Shown here: positions 33,115 through 43,679 of the stretch, in pieces
Layout: every line of letters starts with the position of its first letter
How positions within the stretch are numbered: position 1 is the stretch's first letter
Assembly: GCA_003255025.1 (NCBI GenBank)
Contig: QANY01006224.1
Location: 558,001-622,000 of the forward strand
Origin: Datisca glomerata
Lineage: Eukaryota > Streptophyta > Magnoliopsida > Cucurbitales > Datiscaceae
Direction: 5' to 3'
DNA length: 64,000 nucleotides
The notes under the pieces: generated by a model
Databases searched by the model: none
Told to the model about the DNA's origin: nothing
Seen by the model: the letters and a program-made list of their open reading frames with translations, nothing else
Position numbers and translations under genes: made by a program

Positions 33115-36110
33115 CCTCATTTATGTCTCTCTCTCCCTCCCCACAATTGTCATCTTCCTCGATGAAGCACCCAAAGCTCAAATTCAGACTCACTGCCTCA
33201 GCTGCGCTCTCTCTCTCTCTCTTTCTCTCTATCTCTCTCTCTATCTCGTGTTATGCTCTCTCTCTCTCTCTCATGTTATGCTCTCTCTCCCTCCATGACA
33301 AATCTCAGGTGAAGCTTAAGATTTTGGCTTGTCCTTCAAATCGAGTCCTTTTTTGCCTTTTATAGGAGATTCTAGTTGCATCCTTTAGATATGTCATAAG
33401 CTTCACCTTCTCCTTCGACTTCAACCTAAAATCTAGGGCACGCTCTCACTCTCTCTGTTGCGAAATAGGTGAGCTCGACCCTAAGTTCACAATTTAGTTA
33501 TAGATCTAGAATTTTATGTGAATTTACTTAAATACTTTCTCTGATTTCTAATTCATGAAGCAAAATTAGAATTTTTTGAGTTATGTTGTATATGAGATTT
33601 TCATGTTGATCTATGATTTTTTTGATCTTTTGGCAATTTTGTTGTTCAGAAGCATCTTAACCACTGAAACAAACCTCCTATGGAAAAGCATTGGGGTAAT
33701 TTCTTTCTCTTCTTATGCTTTGTTTTTATCATTTTAGCTTCTCCAATATATTTATTCTGCTATCTCATGCCAAGTGAGTAAAATTTTACTGCTAAGAAGA
33801 TGATTTGGTTGGTTTTAAGCTTAAGAAGGATAAAAAGAGCTTGATGAAGTGAGTTCGGTCTTGAAGGCACACATGGGTTTTTGGTGAAAGATTTTGTAAT
33901 TAAGGTAAGATTTTTAGTTTATTGTATAATGTTAGCTTCTTTCACATATGAAATCAATTTTTCATAATAAACAAATCTCGATGGTGATGTATCTTGGATT
34001 GAACTAAATGTTGCTCAATTTTAGTTCGCTTATTTACTTTCTGATGCTCATTGATCGTCCATATCTGATAGCAACCGAGGGAATAGCTCCTAAGATTTTT
34101 TTTGTTTTGTTTTGCCTAGGATGTCTGTATTTATTATATTGCATCTTTCATTGTTGTTTAATCTAAGATTCTAAAACTGGATGTTAATATTGACTTCTTT
34201 GGTTTTTAGGATTATTTAAAGGGCTTTCCATGTAAGTCATTGCTAGTTTTTCTTATATACATAATCATCGGTTGATTTATGATTTTTAGGGTTTCTGAAA
34301 GGGTCGAGGAATGTTGCTTTTGGGATAGTAAAGGGTGCAGATATGGTCCTCCCTATGAATGGCAAAGGGTGCAGATAGGTTGTGAACATTTATGCACTAG
34401 TTTTACTCTTTAACGAAAGTTTATAAATAAGTATGTGATGGTTTCTCACCCTTTTTGTTGGTTTTGTTAAGTACTTTTAAATGGATGTTACAGAGTTCCT
34501 TAGGTCTATTACAAGGGTCGTCAGGGGGGATTTCTATATTTCCTCAGTCTTGGGAATTTTGTGATTGTTCTTAGTGATCTAAAATCAGATTTTTGGTTTG
34601 CTTTGGTTTTGATATGATATTTTGTTCTTGATGAAGATGCTTTTTGATTTCGGTTGATTATGGTTGGTTTATAGAGTCTCACCTCTAGACTGTTCTTTTT
34701 GAAAATATAGTTGTGCTCTGTAATTTATATAATTGTGGATTTGAAACGATTCACTTATGTTTTGTACCACTTGATATGGACTTTAGAAGATGATGAGTCA
34801 ATTTTGTGTTGATTAGATGTGAGTTATTTTTTAGTTAGATTAAAAGAAGATGATGAGTCTGTTTTATGCTGATTAGTTGTGAGTTATTTATAGGATAGTT
34901 GATTCTTCTCTTTTAGTTTATGACAATGTAATATGATGGTCTGCTTTGTGCTAAATTTTGTTTTGCATTTTGATTTCATTCAATTATAAAAGTTCATCCT
35001 TACTTTTTTCAGGTGAAACCTCCTAATTATTGGTCATCAATAGGGAAGACTTGTTGGCATTTGCAAAGTTGCTAGTTATATACTTCTGGATTTTGAACTC
35101 GTATCAGAATTTCTTTCTCAACTACAGAATATTATAGTTGGAAGTAGATATTACTTGAGATCAGTCTACTTTCATAAAAACAATATTATTTTTAGATGTA
35201 TGTTTGTTATTAGATGAATACATAATGTACATGTTATCATTTTCTTATAATACTATTGTACATGTTATCCTTCAAGCAATCAAATAAAAGGGAAAGTCCT
35301 ACTTTAGAGAGAACTAATGAATGTCGTTTTTTATATGATTATAGAGATTATGACATTTATAGAGTTTTAACTAGCTTACCTACGTGGTGGAAGTTTACTA
35401 ATATGATTCTTTTAACATGATAAATTCTGAAAAACCTTGGAGAAGAGCATGTTGGAACTAGATCAACTAAGTTTCTTGCATTTTTTAAATTCTTTACACA
35501 TCATCTTTATCATCTATTAAGATTATTGATATATGTCCCTTCCAATTAATTCGTCATCTAAAATAGTCATTGCATAAAGCTTATTAGTAACATAGTAGGG
35601 GTAGATGTATACAAGAACATAACATTAGTATGACATTTTAACATTTTTACTAGATGATGTCCAATTTATTATAAATTAGTATCAGGGATAGTCATGATAA
35701 GAAGACATAGTAACATATATTTCAGATGGCTAACATAAATGTTAACGTGAAGAAGGCACAAAAGGGTTTCTTTGTATAGTTGTAAGTAATTAATAAGATC
35801 ATCAATTTAATGTTACATATTTTCATATAAATTATGGCAATGTTAATGTGGTTGTTTAAAACTAAAATAATACGAAATAATGTGCTAAAATGAGGGCGGC
35901 AGATGAAAATATTAATGGTCATGAAGTAAGTATGTTTAAACAAATATTACATTACAACATCGAGTTGATAAATTTTGATTGCAGTTTAAGTGAGTTTCTA
36001 ATATGCATATACGAAAAGATCTAGCTTTAAAGTGGAAAAGTATGATGAAGGAAGCCAAACACAATTATTTGAAGGAAAATGAACTCCATGCCATTGAAAG
36101 CGGAGCGGAA
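33115..36110. other. No gene recognised; CT-rich then T-rich, intron-like sequence
   Basis: 33120-33460 is CT-rich with (CT)n runs such as 33205-33290, and resembles a plant 5' leader. 33500-35400 is T-rich, intron-like text with no coding motif. 35400-36100 is AT-rich with scattered stops. A non-coding transcript is possible but not shown. Confidence 0.35.
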
Positions 36111-36113
36111 TAA

Positions 36114-37556
36114 CCTGATCCTAGTCATCCGAGAATGCTTGCTTTTAAACAGAAGTTGCTTACACGTTGTACACCCAAGAAATTTACGGATCTTGTTGCA
36201 AATTTTGATGAGGAGAAGAGGAGAGCGGTCGTGGTGATGGGATTCAAATAATTGTTGCATATAAAATGTCACAAGCTGAAGAAGAACTTCTTGCAGCAAA
36301 TGTTAGGTTGCTTCGATCCAGCCACCTGCACGTTGAATGTCCACGGGTCGACATTCAAAGTCACCGCAGATTATGTGACTTCTATACTGGGCATCTTTGA
36401 TGGTGGGCAGGAGATCAAATTTGATAGTAATGTGAAAGAGATAAAATATCTAAAGGCGAAGTGGGTGAATGCCAAAGGTGATATTTCACTAAACGCCTGG
36501 TCAAAATTCTTGATTGAGGAGTCTGACGGTAACTGTTGGAGGCAAGCCTTTCTTATGTACACTATCGGGGGTTTTTTATCTCTCCTTGATCAAAACCTAT
36601 CGTCATTCATTTACGGTTGCACATTGTGAAGTCACCCATGACCATCCAATAGAAGAATTGGGCTTATGCCTATTTTAAATATTTTATGGATAGTGTCACG
36701 TGGTATCAAAACAACCACCACCATAGCATTACCAGATGCTTGCTATTTATACATGTAATATATTTAGTGTAAATTGGTATTACTTTCGCATTATAGCATA
36801 CGTATATTTACTAATAAGTTCATTTTCATGCAGCTATTTTATCTACAGAAGTTGGCATGTGCTGCCAACTATGTTGACTTGAACCAACCTTCACCGCTAA
36901 AGTGGAACGAGAGGGTCGGTGCAAAAATGATTTATTTTATAAAATCAAGGGGAGGAGAAGCTTGGCCTAAAAGTTGTGCGGTAAATGTTTTTGAATATTG
37001 TAAATTTGGTTGGTCATATTTCCATTTATTACTTATTAGTAATTCACATATATTTGTATTATGTAGACCGATACAATCGCGCAAGCCGTTCTGGGTGACC
37101 GTGAGGTTTCTAGAGGACCGTGAGCATAAGCATGTTCGCGAGGACGTGTGTGCAGATCTACTTGAAGAGCATGCTGTCAGCCTAGGTGCTTTAAGTGCAC
37201 AAGTGATCGCTATTCAGGCGGAGTCCAACTCCATGAGAGTGGATATTTCACAATTAATGGAGGTGCAGAGAAAGATGATGGTCATCCAAGAGAATATGTG
37301 CATAACATTGGCGAGTCTTTTGGAACGGGACACTGGTAAGTCTCGAGCCCAAGACGATGAGCCACACGTCTCCCCGACTCAAGGTAAAGAACAAGGAGGA
37401 TTTGATGAGGATATGAGTCCCTCGCGTGAAGAAGAGCTATCGATCTCTTCATCAACTTTATATAAAGGTTATAATGATGAAAGGTGCATCCAGCTGGATG
37501 CTTCAAACAATGTATTCGCTGACCTGCTATTGGTCAAGAAACCATCTATGACTTGA
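36114..37556 (+). pseudogene. N-terminal part of a transposon-borne Ulp1-type gene
   Basis: From about 36114 one frame reads HPRMLAFKQKLLTRCTPKKF, then EEKRRAVVVMGFK, a stop at 36249, then LLHIKCHKLKKNFLQQMLGC, FDPATCTLNVHGSTFKVTAD and GIFDGGQEI. This is the domain that precedes Ulp1 proteases in many plant transposon proteins (RCSP...GFGGLL...FDP...C pattern). A frameshift near 36620 leads to NWAYAYFKYFMDSVTWYQNN and SITRCLLFIH. An intron from the GT donor at 36755 to the CAG ending 36833 joins this to LFYLQKLACAANYVDL. A second likely intron ends at TATGTAG 37068. The last frame holds a coiled-coil-like stretch (AVSLGALSAQVIAIQAESNS) and an acidic linker ending at 37556. It is upstream of, and on the same strand as, the catalytic part. 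Confidence 0.75.
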
Positions 37557-37939
37557 ACAACTAAAGGACATTGAAAGGTATTATTCTATTTATCCGTATA
37601 TCATCTTTTCTATATATATATAACATGTATAATCTAACTATTAATCTACACCTTGTCTGAGTCTACTGAAAGCTAATTCTCGATGCAGTTGCGCAGCACT
37701 CGGGAGTAGAAAGATGGTCCTCTACCTAGTTCACCCTATTTGAAGGGTAAACCGACCACTAAATGCAATAAGAAGGTATTTAAAGTGGGTATGTACACGT
37801 TGTAGGACCCACTAAAAATGAAAGATGAACGTTTAGTGGAGTATATTTTTTAGAAAAGATTAGAGGATAGGTAGTAGTCACACCAAAATTTGACACACCA
37901 TCACGACTAAATTTTCATTAAGTTTGTCTTTTATTTATC

Positions 37940-38831
37940 TTTTGTAGTGAGATTCTCGTTAGACATTTTGACCTCCATGTTAAAGGGAGAGACCTAAAGA
38001 CTCTCCGTCTAGAAAATTGGCTTGGCTCGGACCTTATAGACTTGCTTATCAGCATTTTGACCTTGGAGGCTCGTCGTGCATCAATGAACAACCAATTATA
38101 GTTTCTTCCCATATTCTTTGTTGTGAGTATCTACTACCCAGTATCTTCCTTATTTAGGTATATATGTGCATTGTGTATTATGTTTTTGTTGTGCTACTAC
38201 AGAGTCAATGTGTTTCAAAACTAGTAGAGCTTCCTAATTTTGTAAGGAAACACAAGATCATGGATAGATAAGCGCCAACGCTTGAGCTAAAAATGACAGC
38301 AAAAAAATTTAATGTAATTAAGATATTAAATGTTGACTTAGTATGATTGCATAAATGTATTGTGTAATCTAGATCTGTATTCCGATACACGATGGTCGAG
38401 ATCATTGGTTTATGGCCAAGATCTCCATCATGGACGAGGAAGTCACTGTATGGGACACCTTGTCAGATGACCGACTTAATGCGGTACGGATCAAAAGGTC
38501 AAAAAGATTGTATGTAGTAACCCCATAACTTGTAATTTATCTTATAGCATGTGCGATTTTGACATTGATTACCTTTTTATATTTTGTGAATGAAATTATA
38601 GTTAGAAGGTATGGACTTGATAGCTCATAGATTTTTTACCCCCGCCAACAACCTTTTATTCATTCAAAATTGCAAGGTCGCCCCAAGTGGTCACCCAATC
38701 AAATGGGTAAGTTCACTGATCGTGAATTCGATTGGGCTTCCTTCACCCTTTAATGATGCACTTTTTATTATCTTTGCAAAAGTGATTGTGGTGTGTGGGT
38801 CTTGAGTTATATTGATGACATCAGGGCATGA
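37940..38831 (+). pseudogene. Ulp1/C48 cysteine protease catalytic domain, multi-exon
   Basis: Exon-like pieces are: GRDLKTLRLENWLGSDLIDL (37985-38110); 38373-38509 reading CIPIHDGRDHWFMAKISI then DEEVTVWDTLSDDRL; 38602-38706 with LEGMDLIAHRFFTP; and a last piece from about 38783 reading SDCGVWVLSYIDDIRA and stop at 38829. The catalytic triad of C48 peptidases is visible: His codon 38403-38405, Asp 38454-38456 and Cys 38787-38789. Introns are supported by an acceptor ending 38372, a GTATGT donor at 38510, an acceptor ending 38601, a GTAAGT donor at 38707 and a GCAAAAG acceptor near 38782. Ulp1-type proteases remove SUMO; transposon-borne relatives (Kaonashi-type MULEs) are known in plants, with unclear substrates. 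Frame mismatches at some junctions and upstream stops suggest decay despite the intact triad. Confidence 0.8.
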
Positions 38832-38889
38832 CTTGTTGTCAACTATGGTTCCTAGTTAATTTCTCAGATATTGTTTACATTTTGTTAAA

Positions 38890-39335
38890 CTTGAGAGCTT
38901 TGTTTTTTGTTTGTTATAGTTTTAGGTTCTTTTAGTTCTATAATTGGAAATTTTCTGATTCTTCTAGACTTGCTCATTTGTGGCTGTCAATATTGAATTT
39001 GTTGAGGTGTATGATAGTTTTGGTGAATATTCAAGCTTTAGAGCTTCTCGTTTTCTGTTTTGTTTTAGTTGGGTACTTTTAGTTATGTAATTGAGATTTT
39101 TCTGATTGTTGTGGATTTGCTCATTTGTGGCTGTGATTATTGAATTTGTTGAGGTGTATGATAGTTTAGTGAATGTTCAAACCTTACAACTCTGTTTTTT
39201 GTTTTGTTTTAGTTTGGAGTTTGGGTTCTTTCAGTTACCTAATTGAGAATTTTTTTATTGTTTTGGATTTGCTGGTTTATGGTTGTCGTTGTTGAATATG
39301 TTAAGGTGTATGATAGTTTGTTGAATATTATGAAT
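38890..39335 (+). repeat. About 150-bp tandem repeat, three copies
   Basis: The phrase gttgaggtgtatgatagttt recurs at about 39001, 39148 and 39300. Each is preceded by tgctcatttgtggctgt-like text and followed by tgttttgttttagtt. It lies just after the protease stop. Confidence 0.9.
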
Positions 39336-39597
39336 ATTTTTACAGGAGTATTAATCGCACGATCTTCGGCGTAATATTTTATTGAAGATCGTCAACCATC
39401 CTTGGAACATTCTCATATGATATGTTACATGATAGCGTTGATCGATTTTATAATACGAACTCATCTGTCTCGAAGACCCAACTACCACTGAAGACGAGTC
39501 CTACTTTAAAGCAAAGGATTGAGAAGAGGAAAAAAATGAAGGGGTGGATAATATTTTATTACATTTTTGTGCTTATTTTTTATGTTCTTGTCAAACA

Positions 39598-39782
39598 CTC
39601 GCTCATTTGCTATTTCTGAGAAATTTGGTGAGCTAGAGGTTATTAAAGAAGCCAATAACGATGGTGCAATAACTTTCAAAGAGGGATATCTTCGTACGCT
39701 TCAAAATTTATTGCCACGCCATTTTTGTCTTCTTCAATAACCTCTAGCTCATCGAATTTCTTAGAAATGGCAAATGGGCGAG
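39598..39782 (+). repeat. 54-bp inverted duplication forming a long hairpin
   Basis: Arms 39598-39651 and 39729-39782 are reverse complements at 48 of 54 positions. Five of the six differences would be G-U pairs in plus-strand RNA, leaving one A-C mismatch. Weaker inverted similarity continues into the loop. Each arm also reads as similar peptide on its own strand (SFAISEKFGELEVIKE on plus, PFAISKKFDELEVIEE on minus), so the structure came from inverted duplication of a coding-like segment. Confidence 0.9.
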
Positions 39783-39837
39783 TTTTGGATAGAATTAGGA
39801 TCATAGGCCTATCTTGGCCGAGCACCCTCCAAGTAGA

Positions 39838-40060
39838 CATTATTGTGTATAGTGAAGATAAATAGATTTTTGTAAGTTATTGTGTACAAGGATGATAAAC
39901 AGATCTTATATATTATTGTGTACAACCATAAATAAAAGATATTTTTGTAAGTTATCGTGTACAGTGATGATAAATAGATGTTGCAGAATTATTTTGTACA
40001 GTTATAAATTAGCAGATTTTGCAGAATTATTGTGTATTATTATAAATAAGCGGGTTTATA
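39838..40060 (+). repeat. About 45-bp imperfect tandem repeat
   Basis: About five copies of a unit containing tattgtgtaca and gataaatagat, in the 3' region between the convergent genes. Confidence 0.75.
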
Positions 40061-40120
40061 AATATTTGTATATTAACATTCTAAAAAACTATGAAAGCAA
40101 GTTAATACCACAATGTTTAT

Positions 40121-42500
40121 TTACTGCGGCGGGGGATACAAAAAATTATACAAGTATGAGATGTTTGTATGGTACATAGGGTACCCACTTTGTGTGTTGA
40201 ATGGTGGTGAGTATGCAAATGGGTCGAATGGGTATGCACCTTGCACATTGAATGTGTACGCACCTTGCGCATTGAATGGGGACGCGTCTTGTCCGGATGC
40301 CCCTATCGTGTGTGCACCTTGCACGTTAGATGGTGCTGGATAATCATTATTATCGTCCAACATCGTGGCATGCATAAATTTCAGTAATTATGGACATGCC
40401 CGTTTGGTATGTCCAGTGTTCTTACAATGGCCACATCGACGGGTGGTTGGTCGTGCTTTACTCGAGCTAGCACCTTGGTTTCCCTTCGTCTTCATGATTA
40501 CCGGGTCTTCAACGAGGCCTCTTTTAATCTCTACATCATCCCCATGCTTCACATCATGTTTGTTGGTGACCTTCTCATTCCACAAGGTCTCATATTTTGC
40601 ACAAAGCATCACAATCTCCATTTTTGCTCGAGTCGACCATTCATTTGACTCTGACACAAAGTGAGCAAGTCTTTTGGCAGTTAGTTGAATCGAATTGTAC
40701 CGAAGCAATACTGTCTCATCTGTATCCATATGAGAATGGCTTGACCTGGTAGGTAGTATATTACTCTTCACAGTTATCTGCCACTGATCTAGTATGCACA
40801 TGCATGGGATCTGTTGCATATGTTCTGCTTTCATAATAGTAAACACATGATGACACGATATCCCCACTGATTCAAACTTGCCACAACAACACTTGAGTGT
40901 ATCAAGTTTTTGGTCTCGTGTCACTATGTGTGAGTCATTCGTGCCCCAAACTCGACCAAAGAATAATTTTGATCATCCCCATCATGTGTCAGAGCACAAA
41001 ATATAAACGATGCTTCACCCATGATCTTCTTAGGCACACATTTAAATAGTTTTTGTGTGAACACATTTGTCGGTGTTGCTCTAACGCACGTAAGTGAGTC
41101 TGAAATGCAGGCATTTCATTTGGTAAATTGAAATCGTCCAACATTTCCTCGTGTCGAATATGTGCCAACTCCCGATCAAATTGTAGCATAAATTCAAATA
41201 GTTTAGACCGACGTTCAACGAAGTGGTAGATATATGCGTTCATACATTCAGATCATTGCGCCGTTCTCATGAAAACAAAGAATTTTCCGTGTTGGAAGGC
41301 CTTTCCCAACGTTCACACTTCGCATACATCCATTATACCCATTTGTTTTGCCTGAGGTTGAACGACTCTATGAAATGATCCCATTTCTCTTTGAACTCCC
41401 CTTCATTAAGTACGTCAAACATGACTCTCTTGAATGCTTGTAGAAAATATGGGTTATCCACGTTTGATTGGGCATTTCATTCGAGATTCCATGCCCAAAG
41501 CCGATGATTACGATTGGGGAGGACCATCTTGATTGCTTTACGCATTGCCTTCTCGCCATCTGTAATGACCGATTGAGGCATCTTATTTTTCATGGCATCC
41601 AAGAAAGTCCTCAACGCCCAAAAGTTTCATCAACCAATAATGCACAACCAAATATCATGGTGTTGTAGTGATTGTTCACGCCAAAGACAATCACGAGCTG
41701 TTTCTTGTATGCATTTGTCCTGTAGCTCTAATCGAACGCCAATGCATCACTGAAACAGTGATAGTCAACTTGGCACGTCGAGTCTACCCAGAACAAATTT
41801 TCTAGACGATTATCCGTGTCAATGTTGTATTTGCAATACATATGTGTGTCCATCTCCAATTTTACAGTAAAAAAAGCAATAGCCGCTTCTGTATTAGTTT
41901 CGATGACCTACGCTTTTCGCTGATTCTCCATGTTATTGTAAAGATTCGTCCGTAAGAACCCCACATTTTCTTAACCACCTACTTGGTCGACCATGTAATC
42001 AAGCACATGGCTTAGCCTTGCACCAAAATTGTACAATCATGTTGCCTAAGTCATGTCCACTTCATTCACTGCTCTATTGGATCGAAGAAAGGCCACATCT
42101 TGTGATGAGGCAGTGGGATGGTTGTGCTTAGCTTCAAAATCTTTAAAGACCCATTTTTTTGTCTTCTTTTCCAAGTTCACCCTAAAACAAGCACGGTAAT
42201 ACACCTTTGTCAAGCCTTTTGGTTCTCTCTTGGTGTCCTCTCTGCCCATATATTTTTTCTCATGAATTCCTTCTTTTGAGCAGACTCATCTCCGTAGCAC
42301 AGTTTCTCCCTCTTTGTTCTTGTGTTTATCGTATTTCTGTACACTGAACCCAACATCAGCTGCATATGTATGGTAAAATATTCGGCCTCTTGTAACGTAT
42401 CAAAATTTTCACCAATATCATCATCATTTCACAAGTTTGATAATGTGGATGAACCCGGTCGCGTACTCATCTCACCTGGGTTTATGGATACTTCATGATG
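40121..42500 (-). pseudogene. FAR1-type MULE transposase (minus strand), broken
   Basis: Read from about 42460 down: an N-terminal NFDTLQEAEYF segment; then the FAR1 DNA-binding domain (YYRACFRVNLEKKTKKWVFK, FEAKHNHPT) at 42249-42046; then the MULE transposase core with NLFWVDSTCQVDYHCFSDAL, SYRTNAYKKQLVIVFGVNN and IFGCALLVDE (41820-41620). ITDGEKAMRKAIKMVLPN and WDHFIESFNL follow in a shifted frame, and MLQFDRELAHIRHEE near 41190. A SWIM finger (CCCGKFESVGISCHHVFTIM, 40890-40830) and a zinc knuckle (RRCGHCKNTGHTKRACP) close the protein. Beyond a stop, an open tail to 40121 has repeated NVQGAY/NAQGAY. Domain order matches FAR1/FHY3-like MULE transposases. Stops and at least three shifts inactivate it. 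Its N-terminal third recurs at 62906-63420. Confidence 0.88.
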
Positions 42501-42838
42501 GCTCATTCTTTGAAGATTCTTAATCTTAAAAAAATTATAGAAAACTAAGCATCAGGATGATTCATATTTGAATATGCTTAATCTTAAAAACATTAATAAA
42601 AACTAAACAAACATTACCTTTTCGATATAGCTGATCACTTAGTTAGAGATGAAAATTGGATAATCCAAACAAAGAAAATGAAGGAGCAACTGTATTTGAA
42701 GTTTAGAGCACTTGAAACTTAATGAGAATGTGTTTTGTTGAGTGAATATATGATTTTTAAGGATGGTTTACGAAGAGTAATTACTCCTATTAATTACACA
42801 ACCACCAGACACCACCAACCAAGAAAAAGGTCAAATTA
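42501..42838 (-). other. Upstream region of the FAR1 gene
   Basis: AT-rich promoter-like sequence between the FAR1 N-terminus and the palindrome block. It is conserved almost throughout at 63420-63745. No clear TATA box could be fixed. Confidence 0.5.
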
Positions 42839-43270
42839 GGCGATTAGGACCCAAACGCTACTTAGTTGGTCCTAATCGCCTACAAGTCAGACAAATCGCC
42901 TATCGTAACAGGTATTTGGTGCTAGTTGGTCACGTTTGGGCACCAAACGCCATTATAACAGGCGTTTAGACCGCATCTATCTACACAAGCCAAATGCCTA
43001 TGTGTCAAGCGTTTGGGGCGCGACCATCAGGCCCCAAACGCCATTCTTAACTGGCAATTCGCCAGTCATGAATGGTGTTTGGGGCCTCCTGATGGCATTT
43101 GGACCCTAAACTCCTTTGTGTCAAGCGTTTGGGGTGCAACCATCAGGCCCCAAACTCCATTCTTGACTGGCGATTCGCCAGTCATGAATGGCATTTTGGG
43201 CCTCATGATGGGGTCAGGTCCTCAAACGCCTTTGTGTCAAGCATTTGGTCCCAATACTCCCTATTATGTT
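42839..43270. repeat. Palindrome block with 116-bp tandem units (MULE terminal region-like)
   Basis: A 13-bp perfect inverted repeat (ggcgattaggacc at 42839-42851 and 42868-42880) opens the block. From 43001, 116-bp units begin at 43001, 43117 and 43233 with tgtgtcaagcgtttgg or close variants. Each complete unit holds a long palindrome (ccatcaggccccaaacgcca ... inverse), centred near 43059 and 43175. The words GGCGTTTGG and GGCGATTAGG recur. The block is repeated at 63755-64000. Confidence 0.9.
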
Positions 43271-43679
43271 TGGATAGATTAACAGTTTGTAAGCGCAAGA
43301 TGAGCCATAACATAAGGGGCGAATCTACTCTTCGTAGAATTTAGTTGGATAGATTAACAGTTTGTATATGTTATCCTTATACATAAAATGTTTAGGATCA
43401 AGTTTAAAAATCAATGATACAATAAAAAAACTTAGAATCCAGTTCCAACTTTCAACTTACTCACAATATTAATTGCATATTTATAACCATAATATCTCGA
43501 ACGTCCGTCATGCAACTTTGACAAATTTAGATTCCAATCCAAACAAACTTAAAATCTAAAAAAACGTAAAATCCAAAAAAAGTGAGAATCCAACATATTT
43601 ATATCCACAACAAGTTCATATCAACTTTGACAAAACATCACGGTGTAACTTTTCTCTTTTTCGACAAAGTCTAATGTGA
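43271..43679. other. No gene recognised; 3' flank of the PMD gene
   Basis: AT-rich sequence between the palindrome block and the acidic C-terminus of the minus-strand PMD gene. Nothing further is seen. Confidence 0.4.

Noticed and set aside
33123..33365. Ser/Leu-rich 80-codon ORF
   Set aside because: Product of a (CT)n microsatellite; more likely an untranslated leader.
36400..36600. Minus-strand ORF 36371-36562
   Set aside because: Shadow of the plus-strand Ulp1-gene N-terminal exon.
43013..43344. Two plus-strand ORFs with repeated HQAPN...GPPDG-like text
   Set aside because: They are the 116-bp palindromic units read through; no such protein is expected.
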